A DNA stretch of 64,000 nt from Mycobacterium sp. OAS707 (GTDB taxonomy: Bacteria > Actinomycetota > Actinomycetes > Mycobacteriales > Mycobacteriaceae): assembly GCF_014873705.1 (NCBI RefSeq), contig NZ_JADBDS010000004.1, positions 620,001-684,000 of the forward strand, in the 5' to 3' direction. Shown here piece after piece: positions 1 to 8,046 of the stretch (position 1 is its first letter; every line of letters starts with the position of its first letter). A program made the position numbers and the translations under genes. The notes below the pieces were generated by a model that searched no databases, had not been told where the DNA came from, and saw only the letters and a list, made by a program, of their open reading frames with translations.

Positions 1-954
1 GAACAGCGCGCCGGGGTCGACCTGACGAACCTCGATCAGCCGCTGAGTCCGGATGCGGGGGCGACGAAGCGGGACCTGGTCGACTACCTGGATGCCGTGG
101 CCGATCGGATGCTGCCTGGGTTGGCCGACCGGCCGCTCACGGTGATGCGGGTGCTTCGTGGGCAGTCGCCGTTCATGCAGAAGAACGCGCCGAAGTACAC
201 ACCCGACTGGGTGAAGACCGTGCCGATCTGGGCCGAGGCCTCCAAACGAGAAGTGCGCTATCCGGTCTGCAACGACCGGCGCACGCTGCTGTGGCTTGCC
301 AACCAGCGTGCCGTCGAATACCACCCGTCGTTGGGCTTGGCCGACGACATCTACCGGCCCACCCACTTGGTGCTTGATCTGGATCCGCCCGTTGGCAACG
401 ACTTTCGCACGGTGGTGGCCGTCGCTCACCTGGTTCGCCAGGCACTCGCAGAAAGCGGCCTGGCCGGCGCGGTGAAGACCAGTGGCGCGAAAGGCCTGCA
501 CATCTTCGTGCCGATCGACGACCACGCACCGGTCGACGACGTGGCCGCGGCCACCCGCGCGCTGGCTGCCCGCGCCGAAGCGCTCGAGCCTTCCTTGGCC
601 ACAACGGCTTTCATCGTCGAGGACCGTGCGGGGAAGGTGTTCGTGGATTCGACTCGGTCCGGCGGAGCGACAATCGTCGCCGCCTATAGCCCTCGCCTAC
701 GTGCGGGCACCCCCGTGTCTTTTCCGTTGAGCTGGGCAGACCTTGACCACGTCAACCCTGGAGATTTCACGGTCCATACCGCGGTTGACGCGCTGGCGGG
801 CCGCGATCCATGGGCCGACACGATGCCCGCACCCCAGCGCCTACCCAGCGACCTCATCGAGCAGGGACGGACGATTCCGGTCGCCCGGGTGGCGGCCATG
901 CACGAGGGAAAGCGCCGCGCCCGCGCCGCGAGGAGGCTTGATGGCAGTCAATGA
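1..954 (+). CDS. LigD-type DNA polymerase (PolDom), 5' partial
   Basis: C-terminal 317 residues of a primase-polymerase of the LigD polymerase-domain family; the reading frame is already open at base 1, so the start lies outside the window. The family fills and extends ends, with a preference for ribonucleotides, during non-homologous end joining. Visible signatures are the ELTN-like start (VDLTNLDQPL), the DLDP metal-binding aspartates around residue 123, KTSGAKGLHIFVP around residue 158, and VFVDSTRSG near residue 213. There is no ligase or nuclease domain, so it is a stand-alone polymerase, like Rv0269c/Rv3730c-type proteins. The stop codon overlaps the start of the next gene. Confidence 0.93.
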   Translation, partial: EQRAGVDLTNLDQPLSPDAGATKRDLVDYLDAVADRMLPGLADRPLTVMRVLRGQSPFMQKNAPKYTPDWVKTVPIWAEASKREVRYPVCNDRRTLLWLANQRAVEYHPSLGLADDIYRPTHLVLDLDPPVGNDFRTVVAVAHLVRQALAESGLAGAVKTSGAKGLHIFVPIDDHAPVDDVAAATRALAARAEALEPSLATTAFIVEDRAGKVFVDSTRSGGATIVAAYSPRLRAGTPVSFPLSWADLDHVNPGDFTVHTAVDALAGRDPWADTMPAPQRLPSDLIEQGRTIPVARVAAMHEGKRRARAARRLDGSQ

Positions 955-2317
955 ACCGGCCACGGTGTCGTCCGTTCTGGACGGGCTTCCGGTCACCCGG
1001 TGGCATTGGCGCCTGGTGGTGATCGTCGGTCTCGGGTCGTTCTTCGATCTGTACGAGGTGTTCCTCGGCGGCGTGCTCGCGCCGGTGTTGGCCACCGAAT
1101 TCAAGCTGGGCACCACCGGCAAGGCGCTGGTGATCGCAGCGGGGTTCGCCGGCATGTTCGTGGGCGCCAACGTGCTTTCCATAGTGGCGGACCGGCTCGG
1201 TCGCCGCCGGGTGTTCATCCTCAATCTGCTTGTCTACTCGCTGTTTTCATTGGCGGCGGCGTTCTCGCCCAACGTGGAGACATTCCTGGTGCTGCGCTTC
1301 ATCGCCGGTATCGGGCTGGGCGCCGAGCTTGTGCTCGTCGATACCTATCTGGCCGAGTTCGTCCCTGCCCGGGTCCGTGGCCGGATGACGGCGTGGGCGT
1401 ACACGATCGGATTTCTCGGGGTGCCGCTGGCGGCGTTGCTTGGTGGAAAGCTCGTCGCGCATCATCAACTGCTCGGCATCGACGGTTGGCGATGGCTGCT
1501 GGTGTTCGGCGGGCTCGGTGCGGTGTTCGTGTTGGCGATCCGCACGATGCTGCCGGAGTCGCCGCGTTGGCTGGAAAGCCGCGGACGGGATGCGGAGGCA
1601 CGCGAGGTCGTCGCGTCCGTGGTGGCCAAGGTCGCACCGGGCACACCCGTGCCAGCACAGCTGCTCGCCGGCGCCTCCCGTGCCGAGGACGACGCCCCCA
1701 ACGTCGCGGAGGTGCTGCGGATCGCATTTCGTGATTACCGCAAGCGCACCGTGATGCTGGTGATCTTCCAAATCCTGCAGACAGTCGCGTATTACGGATT
1801 CGGCACATTGGCGCCGCTGGTACTCGTCAGCAAGGGTTTCGAGGTGACGCAGTCCCTCGGGTACGCGGCACTCACCTTCGCCGGCTACCCACTCGGCTCG
1901 CTGCTTTCGATACCTCTGGTGGAACGATTCGAGCGCAAACACCTGATCATCGTCTCGGCACTCGGAATCGCCTTGTGCGGCATAGTGTTCGCCGCAGCGG
2001 AGCAGGTCGTGGTGATCGTGGTCGCGGGATTCCTGCTGACAGCCGTTTCGAACGTGTTCTCCAATGCGTTCCACATCTATCAAGCGGAGATCTTCCCGAC
2101 CGCGATCCGCAGCACGGCCAGCGGCATCTGCTACTCGCTGTCCAGAGCGACTTCGACCGTGCTGCCGTTTGTGGCCGTGCCCGCGCTCGCCGCGCTTGGG
2201 CCGGTGGCGGTGTTCTCCGGTTCGGCGGCGCTCGTCATCTTGCTGTGCCTCAACGTGGGTCTACTCGGCCCCCGCAGCACGGGCCTGCAGCTCGAGCAGG
2301 TCGAAAAGATCGGCTGA
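941..2317 (+). CDS. MFS transporter, sugar/aromatic-acid porter type
   Basis: A 458-residue membrane protein with about 12 hydrophobic segments. The ADRLGRRRV loop after TM2 and the PESPRWL motif after TM6 are typical of sugar-porter and aromatic-acid MFS carriers. I chose ATG at 941 because an AGGAGG lies at 931-936 and the first hydrophobic helix starts about 25 residues later; the frame is open further upstream but overlaps the polymerase gene. It overlaps the end of the polymerase gene by 14 bases, so the two are probably co-transcribed. The substrate cannot be read from the sequence. Confidence 0.9.
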   Translation: MAVNEPATVSSVLDGLPVTRWHWRLVVIVGLGSFFDLYEVFLGGVLAPVLATEFKLGTTGKALVIAAGFAGMFVGANVLSIVADRLGRRRVFILNLLVYSLFSLAAAFSPNVETFLVLRFIAGIGLGAELVLVDTYLAEFVPARVRGRMTAWAYTIGFLGVPLAALLGGKLVAHHQLLGIDGWRWLLVFGGLGAVFVLAIRTMLPESPRWLESRGRDAEAREVVASVVAKVAPGTPVPAQLLAGASRAEDDAPNVAEVLRIAFRDYRKRTVMLVIFQILQTVAYYGFGTLAPLVLVSKGFEVTQSLGYAALTFAGYPLGSLLSIPLVERFERKHLIIVSALGIALCGIVFAAAEQVVVIVVAGFLLTAVSNVFSNAFHIYQAEIFPTAIRSTASGICYSLSRATSTVLPFVAVPALAALGPVAVFSGSAALVILLCLNVGLLGPRSTGLQLEQVEKIG

Positions 2318-2449
2318 CGCCGGCTGTCGTCTTTGCGCTTGCAAGCGTGTACGCGTGCTAGCTGGGCTAAGCTGTCAACCGCGCCCGAACCAGCTTGAGG
2401 TTTGCTGTCCTCCAGGCAGGCTGCCACTGGGAACCAAGGCGGGAGGACT

Positions 2450-5059
2450 GTGGCCCCGAAGGATCGACTGCTGGAGCGCGACTCGGTGCTCGCAGAACTG
2501 GACCGCCACCAACAGAGCGCCGCACGCGCGCGTGGCAGGGTCGTGTTGCTGCGCGGGGAGGCCGGCGTCGGTAAGACCACGGTGATCGCCCGCTTCATCG
2601 CCCGGATCGGGCAGCGGGCGCGCGTCTTGCGGGGCTGGTGCGACCCGCTGTCCGCGCCGCGACCGTTGGGCCCGCTGATCGACATGGTCGCGGAGAGTTC
2701 GGGCGAGTTGCGAGCCGCCATCGACGCCGGCGACACTGCCGCCATCTACACCGGGCTGGTCGGCATGTTCGGCAACCAAGCCGGTGTGTGCGTCATCGAG
2801 GATGCGCATTGGGCTGATGGCGCGACCCTGGATCTGATGCGCTACCTTTCGCGGCGAATCGAGTCGCTGCCACTGTTGTTGGTTGTGTCGTATCGAGACG
2901 ACGAGATCGGTGATTCACACCCGTTGGCGGTGTTGCTCGGTGACCTCGCGACGTCCGCGGCGGTCAGCCGCATCGGACTTCACCCTCTGAGCACGGCGGC
3001 GGTGGCAGAGCTGGCCGCGGGCAGCGGGGTGAACGCCGATGCGTTGCACCGGCTTACCGGCGGAAACCCGTTCTATGTCACAGAGGTGTTGGCTGCCGAC
3101 CAGGATGTACTGACGCGGGAAGCGTTGCCGGGCAGCGTATCTGAGGCGGTCCGAGGCAGACTGGCCAGGCTGTCGACAGCTGGGCGCGACACCGCGTATG
3201 CAACGGCGGTGTGCGGACCGCGGGCGAATCTGGCATTGGTGCAGGAGGTGTGCCCAAGCGCTGCAGATGGACTTGCCGAATGTCTGAACGCCGGGGTGCT
3301 GCTGGCCGACGTGGACACCGTCGGCTTCCGCCACGAACTTGCGCGGCGGGCTGCGCTGGACCAGATCGCTCCGTACCAGAGACGGCTGCTGCACAAGCAA
3401 GCCCTGGCGATACTCGCCGAGCCGCCGATCAGCCCGGATACCTTCGGTGCGTTGGCGTTTCACGCAGAGCAAGCGAGCGATCACGACGCCGTCATCCGCT
3501 ATGCGCCCTTGGCCGCCGAACGTGCCTTCCGGCTCGCTGCGAACCGCGAAGCCGCCGAGCTGTTCGCGCTGGCGCTGCGGTACGCCGACAAGATCACCAC
3601 CGACCAGAAGGTGCTCCTGCTCGAGCAGCACGCGTTCGCGTGCTGGCTGAGTGCGATGGGCGAAGCGGCTGTGGCCTCCTGGCGCGAGGCGATCATGTTG
3701 CGGCACGCGTTGGGTGATCGCCTCGGCGAGGGCAGCGATCTGGCCTGGCTATCCCAGATGGTCTACGCGCTGGGCGGCACCCAGGAGGCACTCGAGTCCG
3801 CCATGGCCTCGGTGCGGGTGCTCGAAGAGGTCGGCCCGTGTCCACAGCTGGCCTTGTCGCTGGCCACCATGGCCGGCCTGACAGCTGTCGGTTTCGATCC
3901 CGCCTGTGCTGAATACGCTTCGCGTGCAATCGATTTGGGCACGCATTTCGGTGACCGCGGGGTAGTCCTGCGCGCACGCTTCTTTGCTGCCCTGGCCCCC
4001 GTACTAACCAGCGACAGCGGTTGGGATGAGCTAGAGGAGGCATGGCGCGACGCGATGGCAACGGAGGGGTTGTTCGATCAGGCGGGCCTGCACGGGTCAC
4101 TCATGGCCTGGTATGCCGCCGTGAAGCACGACCTCGACCGCGCCGAGGAGTACATCGCCGAGTGTTCGGTCTTCTGCGTCAAGCATGACCTGGCGATGTG
4201 CCTGGCGATCACCGCAGGCGCAGCTGCGTTGGTGGCGTTGCACCGCGGCGATTGGGACGCATCGTTGGCCCGCGCCCAAGACGTGCTGACCACGCCCGTG
4301 CTCGCGACGCAGCGGATACTGCCATTGATCTGCGTGGCGTTGATCAATGCCCGTCGAGGTGGGGAGCCTGTGGCCGCGCTCTTGGACGAGGCACTGGCGG
4401 CCGCCGACTCCGACGATCTGTCACGCCTCGGCGTGGTCTGGGCCGCTCGCGCCGAAGCGGCCTGGTTGGCCGGCGACGACGAGGCGGCCCGCGCAGAAGC
4501 GCAGGCCGGCCTGGCGGTGGCTACCGAGCACGCGGACCCGTGGCTGGTCGGACAGCTTCGACGCTGGTCGCATCTGGCCGGCGGTTTATCCGAGGACGCG
4601 CCGGGACGCGACACGATCACGCCCTACCGGCTCGAAGTCAGCGGCGACTGGCAAGCCGCGACCGCCGAATGGCTGCGCCTCGGCTGCCCGTACGACGCTG
4701 CGCTGGCCCAACTCGGCGGTGACGTCGCAGCCGTCGAAACTGCGCTGGAGACGTTCCGCCGACTGGGTGCCCGCGCCGCGGTGCGCCGAGGACGCCAGCG
4801 CCTCGCACAACTCCGCGGGCGCGACCCTGACACCCGTCGGAAGAAGACGGCGGCAGACCCCCACGGGCTCACCCAACGTGAACGTGATGTGCTCGAACTC
4901 GTCGCGGCCGGGCACAGCAACGCCGAGATCGCGACCGCGCTGTTCATCAGTCCGAAGACCGCGGGCAGACACGTCGAATCGATTCTGGCCAAACTCGGCG
5001 TCCGCAACCGCACCCAGGCGGCCGCCTTCGCCGCTCAAAAGCCACCACCTTCGGATTGA
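2450..5059 (+). CDS. Large ATP-binding LuxR-family (LAL) regulator
   Basis: An 869-residue regulator. The N-terminal AAA/STAND ATPase carries Walker A GEAGVGKTT (about residue 36) and a Walker-B-like IEDAHWAD (about residue 110). A long alpha-helical, TPR-like middle follows. A C-terminal LuxR helix-turn-helix (about 805-862) contains LTQRERDVLELVAAG and SPKTAGRHVESIL. LAL proteins usually bind ATP and an inducer and then activate nearby genes. The GTG at 2450 follows GGGAGG closely; a TTG at 2402 would add 16 residues without domain support. No obvious target is adjacent, although the DUF732 gene follows in the same orientation. Confidence 0.9.
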   Translation: MAPKDRLLERDSVLAELDRHQQSAARARGRVVLLRGEAGVGKTTVIARFIARIGQRARVLRGWCDPLSAPRPLGPLIDMVAESSGELRAAIDAGDTAAIYTGLVGMFGNQAGVCVIEDAHWADGATLDLMRYLSRRIESLPLLLVVSYRDDEIGDSHPLAVLLGDLATSAAVSRIGLHPLSTAAVAELAAGSGVNADALHRLTGGNPFYVTEVLAADQDVLTREALPGSVSEAVRGRLARLSTAGRDTAYATAVCGPRANLALVQEVCPSAADGLAECLNAGVLLADVDTVGFRHELARRAALDQIAPYQRRLLHKQALAILAEPPISPDTFGALAFHAEQASDHDAVIRYAPLAAERAFRLAANREAAELFALALRYADKITTDQKVLLLEQHAFACWLSAMGEAAVASWREAIMLRHALGDRLGEGSDLAWLSQMVYALGGTQEALESAMASVRVLEEVGPCPQLALSLATMAGLTAVGFDPACAEYASRAIDLGTHFGDRGVVLRARFFAALAPVLTSDSGWDELEEAWRDAMATEGLFDQAGLHGSLMAWYAAVKHDLDRAEEYIAECSVFCVKHDLAMCLAITAGAAALVALHRGDWDASLARAQDVLTTPVLATQRILPLICVALINARRGGEPVAALLDEALAAADSDDLSRLGVVWAARAEAAWLAGDDEAARAEAQAGLAVATEHADPWLVGQLRRWSHLAGGLSEDAPGRDTITPYRLEVSGDWQAATAEWLRLGCPYDAALAQLGGDVAAVETALETFRRLGARAAVRRGRQRLAQLRGRDPDTRRKKTAADPHGLTQRERDVLELVAAGHSNAEIATALFISPKTAGRHVESILAKLGVRNRTQAAAFAAQKPPPSD

Positions 5060-5134
5060 TCGGCGTCATCAGTCGACCAAATATGGGTAGATCGACGCAT
5101 GTGCGTACCGGGGTCCACCGGGCACAGTCGATGC

Positions 5135-5479
5135 ATGAGCATCAACCAGAAACTGCGGCGGAGCACAGCTGCCGCATTCGCAGTCGGAGCCCTCGGGATC
5201 GTCGCCGGTTTCGGTGCCGGACCGGCCTACGCCGACGCGGTCGACGACACCTTCGTTGCCAGTCTCGCCGACGCGGGCATCCCGCAGATCGATCCCGCCC
5301 GTGAGATCGCGGCGGGACACGCGGTGTGCCAAAACATCAGCGAGGGACCGGCGCCCGATGAAATCGTCTCAGCCTTCGTCGCCAAGAACGTCTTCGCCAC
5401 CAGAGCACAGGACGTGGCGATGATCAGGGCTTCCATCACCGCATACTGCCCGCAGTACCTACCTCAGCTGCACTCGTAG
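5135..5479 (+). CDS. DUF732 secreted protein
   Basis: A small exported protein of 114 residues. The ATG at 5135 gives a classic signal peptide (basic MSINQKLRR, hydrophobic stretch, cleavage near AYA-DA). The mature part matches the DUF732 pattern found in many mycobacterial secreted proteins: DDTFVASLADAGI, a conserved Cys in GHAVCQNI and a second Cys near the C terminus (AYCPQYL), which probably form a disulfide. Function is unknown. An upstream ATG-like start at 5099 would place charged residues before the signal peptide and is less likely. Confidence 0.85.
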   Translation: MSINQKLRRSTAAAFAVGALGIVAGFGAGPAYADAVDDTFVASLADAGIPQIDPAREIAAGHAVCQNISEGPAPDEIVSAFVAKNVFATRAQDVAMIRASITAYCPQYLPQLHS

Positions 5480-5491
5480 GTCAGCGGATAC

Positions 5492-6847
5492 TCAAGTCGA
5501 TTGAGCGCGGCTGTAGATCGCCGAGTCGTCGATGTCGGCGCGCGAACGGTCAGGCAGGGCAAGACAACACAGCACCGTCACAACGGCGGCCACGACGATG
5601 TAGATGGAGATCGAGTACGGGGTACCGGTCTCGTGGAGCAGCCAGGTCGCCAGCAATGGCGCGGGCCCGCCTGCGAACACCGAAGCCAACTGATAGCCCA
5701 GTCCGGCGCCGCCGTAACGGAGATGCGTCGGGAAGCTCTCACCGATCAGCGCCGCCTGGGGTCCGTACATCATCGAGTGCACGATCATCGAGAACACGAC
5801 GGCGAGGAAAATCGGCACCTGCCCGCCGTGCGTCAAGATGGCGAAGTAGGGGAACGCGAACAGCCCGGCAAGGATCGCGCCGGTCAAGTAGACCCGCTTT
5901 CTGCCAAGCGAATCCGACAAGTGCGAGAAGAACGGGATCGTCGCGAGTTCGACCGTGGCGCCAACCAGGACCGCGGTCAGCACGAAAGTCTTGCTGTAGT
6001 GGTGGCGCTGCACGACGTAGGTCAACACGAACGTGGTGAACAGGTAGAACGGCATCTGCTCGACGAACCGCAGGCCGGCCGACAGCAGTATTTCCCGCCA
6101 GTGTCGGCGGATCACTTCTTTGACGGGAGTGGTTGCGGTCTTGCCTTGCTCCAGCACCTTGCTGAACATCGGCGTCTCGAGGATCTTCAGCCGGATCACC
6201 AGACCCACTGCGACAAGGATCAAGCTGGCCAGGAACGGCACCCGCCAGCCCCAGGAGTCGAACGTCTCGTCGGACATCGTCGCCGACAACAACGTCATGC
6301 CGCCGGTGCCGAGGACCAGCCCGACCGGGACGCCGACCTGAGCGAAACTGCCGAGCAGCCCGCGCCGTTGCTGATCTCCCCACTCCATCGTCAGCAGCAC
6401 CGACCCGCTCCACTCACCGCCGACCGCGATGCCCTGGAGCACCCGCAACGTGACGAGTAGCAGGGGCGCAGCGACGCCGATGCTTGCCGTGCCGGGCAGG
6501 ATGCCGATGACCGCAGACGCAAGACCCATCACCAGCAGCGTGATGATCAGCGTGGTCTTGCGGCCGATCCGGTCTCCCCAGTGCCCGAAGATCGCCGCTC
6601 CGATCGGGCGTGCGGCGAACCCGACGAAGTATGTCGCGAACGACTGCATGGCGCCCGCGTAGGTGCTGGACGCAGGGAAGAACAAGTGTGGAAAGACCAG
6701 CGCAGCGGCCGTGTTGTAGAGGAAGAAGTCATACCACTCGATCGTGGTGCCGATGGCGCTGGCCATCGCAGCGCGCCGTACCTGTACCCGCTTTGATTCT
6801 GGATCGGCTTGCGCCGTGGCGCCGACCCCATCCTGTCCGGTAGCCAT
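5492..6847 (-). CDS. MHS-family MFS transporter (metabolite:H+ symporter)
   Basis: A 451-residue carrier of the metabolite:H+ symporter branch of the MFS (ShiA/ProP/KgtP relatives). Support comes from IEWYDFFLYNTAAAL in TM1, GHWGDRIGRKTTL after TM2, LRVLQGIAVGGEWSG in TM4, and a second-half SDSLGRKRVY loop. Family substrates include shikimate, alpha-ketoglutarate, dicarboxylates and betaines; the specificity here is not readable. The ATG at 6847 has GGAGG eight bases upstream on the minus strand. It converges with the DUF732 gene and lies downstream of the tRNA array. Confidence 0.92.
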   Translation of the reverse strand: MATGQDGVGATAQADPESKRVQVRRAAMASAIGTTIEWYDFFLYNTAAALVFPHLFFPASSTYAGAMQSFATYFVGFAARPIGAAIFGHWGDRIGRKTTLIITLLVMGLASAVIGILPGTASIGVAAPLLLVTLRVLQGIAVGGEWSGSVLLTMEWGDQQRRGLLGSFAQVGVPVGLVLGTGGMTLLSATMSDETFDSWGWRVPFLASLILVAVGLVIRLKILETPMFSKVLEQGKTATTPVKEVIRRHWREILLSAGLRFVEQMPFYLFTTFVLTYVVQRHHYSKTFVLTAVLVGATVELATIPFFSHLSDSLGRKRVYLTGAILAGLFAFPYFAILTHGGQVPIFLAVVFSMIVHSMMYGPQAALIGESFPTHLRYGGAGLGYQLASVFAGGPAPLLATWLLHETGTPYSISIYIVVAAVVTVLCCLALPDRSRADIDDSAIYSRAQST

Positions 6848-6923
6848 GAGCCGCGCCTCCTGTGACCGACGTCAGCCCTTAGAATGCGCCTTCGCGAGCG
6901 GTTTTAAACCCGAAATGATCTTG

Positions 6924-6935
6924 CACAGTGGTGGC
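6924..6935. repeat. 12-bp inverted repeat, left flank of the tRNA array
   Basis: CACAGTGGTGGC here is the exact reverse complement of GCCACCACTGTG at 9343-9354. The two copies sit 9 and 4 bases outside the last and first tRNA genes, so they bracket the whole array. It may be a relic of how the array was inserted or copied, or chance. Confidence 0.4.
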
Positions 6936-6944
6936 GTGGAGTAG

Positions 6945-7018
6945 AGCCTCCGGCAGGATTCGAACCCGCAAACCGACGAGGTAGAAGCTCGCTGCTCTAT
7001 CCGTTGAGCTACGGAGGC
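6945..7018 (-). tRNA. tRNA-Arg (TCT)
   Basis: 74-nt cloverleaf on the minus strand. Acceptor GCCTCCG/CGGAGGC, anticodon stem GCGAG/CTCGT, loop CTTCTAC giving anticodon UCU for AGA codons, and T loop TTCGAAT. The CCA end is not encoded and the discriminator is U, which is odd for Arg. It is the last gene of the array. Confidence 0.9.
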
Positions 7019-7037
7019 ACGATGCCGTACTGGATCG

Positions 7038-7110
7038 AGCCGGATGCAGGACTCGAACCCGCGTGGCCTGTTTACAAGACAGGTGCTCTGGCCTGTTGAG
7101 CTAATCCGGC
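7038..7110 (-). tRNA. tRNA-Thr (TGT)
   Basis: 73-nt cloverleaf. Acceptor GCCGGAT/ATCCGGC, anticodon stem CCTGT/ACAGG, loop CTTGTAA giving anticodon UGU for ACA codons. CCA is not encoded. Confidence 0.92.
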
Positions 7111-7144
7111 AGCCATGAATCGCGGAACGCCGAGCGGGAACCGC

Positions 7145-7219
7145 TGGTACCCCTGGAGAGAATCGAACTCCCACTTCCAGCTTCGTAAACTGGCGCCCTA
7201 TCCGTTGGGCCACAGGGGT
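7145..7219 (-). tRNA. tRNA-Arg (ACG)
   Basis: Cloverleaf with acceptor ACCCCTG/CAGGGGT, anticodon stem CCAGT/GCTGG, and loop TTACGAA giving anticodon ACG (A34 presumably edited to inosine). Discriminator A followed by an encoded CCA, one of only four genes in the array with an encoded CCA. Confidence 0.93.
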
Positions 7220-7235
7220 TTGTCGCGTGGACGCG

Positions 7236-7308
7236 CACCCTTGGCAGGATTCGAACCTGCAACCTCCGGTTTCGGAAACCGGCGCGCTATCCATTGTGCT
7301 ACAAGGGC
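7236..7308 (-). tRNA. tRNA-Arg (CCG)
   Basis: 73-nt cloverleaf. Acceptor GCCCTTG/CAAGGGT with a G1-U72 wobble, anticodon stem CCGGT/ACCGG, loop TTCCGAA giving anticodon CCG for CGG codons. CCA is not encoded. Confidence 0.9.
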
Positions 7309-7312
7309 TTTG

Positions 7313-7384
7313 GGGCGATCGGAGGGAGTTGAACCCTCGACTGCGGAGTCGCAGACCACTGTGTTGCCGTTACACCAGACCGCC
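7313..7384 (-). tRNA. Degenerate tRNA, loop anticodon GCG (Ala?)
   Basis: D arm, T loop (TTCAACT) and acceptor GGCGGTC/GATCGCC are recognisable. The pairing requires one extra C between the T stem and the acceptor, and the anticodon stem GTGGT/TCCGC has a U31-U39 mismatch. By position the loop CTGCGAC reads GCG (Ala), but the isotype is unsafe because neither strand shows the G3-U70 Ala signal in the usual register. It could be a pseudo-tRNA or a divergent phage-like tRNA. Confidence 0.55.
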
Positions 7385-7398
7385 ATGGACAACTGCTG

Positions 7399-7484
7399 CG
7401 GAGGCGGAGGGATTCGAACCCCCAACCGCGGGTGACGCGGCGGCTCGTTAGCACCGAGCTGCATTACCGTTCTGCCACGCCTCC
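7399..7484 (-). tRNA. tRNA-Ser (GCT)
   Basis: 86-nt class II tRNA. Acceptor GGAGGCG/CGCCTCC, anticodon stem GCTCG/CGAGC, loop GTGCTAA giving anticodon GCU for AGC/AGU. The long variable arm fits Ser. Discriminator G; no CCA. Confidence 0.92.
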
Positions 7485-7500
7485 TGACGCGTTGTGTGAG

Positions 7501-7573
7501 TGGAGAATAGGGGAGTCGAACCCCTTGCCTCCTGCTTGCAAGGCAGGCGCTCTTCCTGTTGAGCTAATTCCCC
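7501..7573 (-). tRNA. tRNA-Ala (TGC)
   Basis: 73-nt cloverleaf. Acceptor GGGGAAT/ATTCTCC contains the G3-U70 pair that defines Ala; anticodon stem CCTGC/GCAGG, loop CTTGCAA giving anticodon UGC. Discriminator A; no CCA. Confidence 0.94.
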
Positions 7574-7578
7574 TCTTG

Positions 7579-7653
7579 TTGTCCGGGGAGGAATTGAACC
7601 TCCGCCCTCCGCCATATCAGAGCGGCGCTCTGAACCAACTGAGCTACCGGACA
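7579..7653 (-). tRNA. tRNA-Ile (GAT)
   Basis: 75-nt cloverleaf. Acceptor TGTCCGG/CCGGACA, anticodon stem CCGCT/GGCGG, loop CTGATAT giving anticodon GAU. Discriminator A; no CCA. Confidence 0.91.
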
Positions 7654-7657
7654 GCAG

Positions 7658-7729
7658 CACCCCGTGCGGGACTCGAACCCGCTTCCCCGCCTTGAAAGGG
7701 CGGCAGACTAACCCATATCCGAACGGGGC
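7658..7729 (-). tRNA. tRNA-Glu (TTC)
   Basis: 72-nt cloverleaf. Acceptor GCCCCGT/ACGGGGT with a G1-U72 wobble, anticodon stem CCGCC/GGCGG, loop CTTTCAA giving anticodon UUC. Discriminator G; no CCA. Confidence 0.9.
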
Positions 7730-7734
7730 TTGTG

Positions 7735-7807
7735 CTGCCTCGTCAGGACTCGAACCTGAACTGACCGGAACCAAAATCCGGTGGGCTACCGATTACCCTA
7801 CGAGGCA
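7735..7807 (-). tRNA. tRNA-Gln (TTG)
   Basis: 73-nt cloverleaf. Acceptor TGCCTCG/CGAGGCA (weak U1-A72 pair as usual for Gln), anticodon stem CCGGA/TCCGG, loop TTTTGGT giving anticodon UUG. Discriminator G. Confidence 0.92.
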
Positions 7808-7820
7808 ATGTGTTTCGTCG

Positions 7821-7892
7821 CTGACCCGTCAGGACTCGAACCTAAACCGGCTGACTCAGAATCAGTCGTGCTACCGCTTACACCACGGGTCA
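7821..7892 (-). tRNA. tRNA-Gln (CTG)
   Basis: 72-nt cloverleaf. Acceptor TGACCCG/CGGGTCA with U1-A72, loop TTCTGAG giving anticodon CUG, T loop TTCGAGT. The anticodon stem ACTGA/TCAGC has one A-C mismatch at its base. Discriminator G. Confidence 0.88.
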
Positions 7893-7894
7893 TG

Positions 7895-7966
7895 CTCCCC
7901 GAGCAGGAGTCGAACCTACAGTCACGGATTAACAATCCGCTGGTTTACCGGTTAACCGACCGGGGA
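7895..7966 (-). tRNA. tRNA-Asn (GTT)
   Basis: 72-nt cloverleaf. Acceptor TCCCCGG/TCGGGGA, anticodon stem GCGGA/TCCGT, loop TTGTTAA giving anticodon GUU. Discriminator G. It is the first tRNA downstream of the HNH gene and its hairpin. Confidence 0.91.
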
Positions 7967-7980
7967 ATCGCGTTGGGACA

Positions 7981-8039
7981 CGAGCGGGCGGGCATCCAGA
8001 CCCCTCCATTGGCCAAAGCCACTGGAGCCCGCCCGCTCG
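7981..8039 (-). terminator. Long GC hairpin between the HNH gene and the tRNA array
   Basis: A 13-bp perfect inverted repeat (CGAGCGGGCGGGC at 7981-7993 with its complement at 8027-8039) encloses a second stem (TCCAG/CTGGA) and a small TGGC/GCCA hairpin. It starts 8 bp past the HNH stop codon. There is no U-tract, so it could be an intrinsic-like terminator, an RNase processing signal or part of the inserted unit. Confidence 0.55.
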
Positions 8040-8046
8040 CGCCTGA

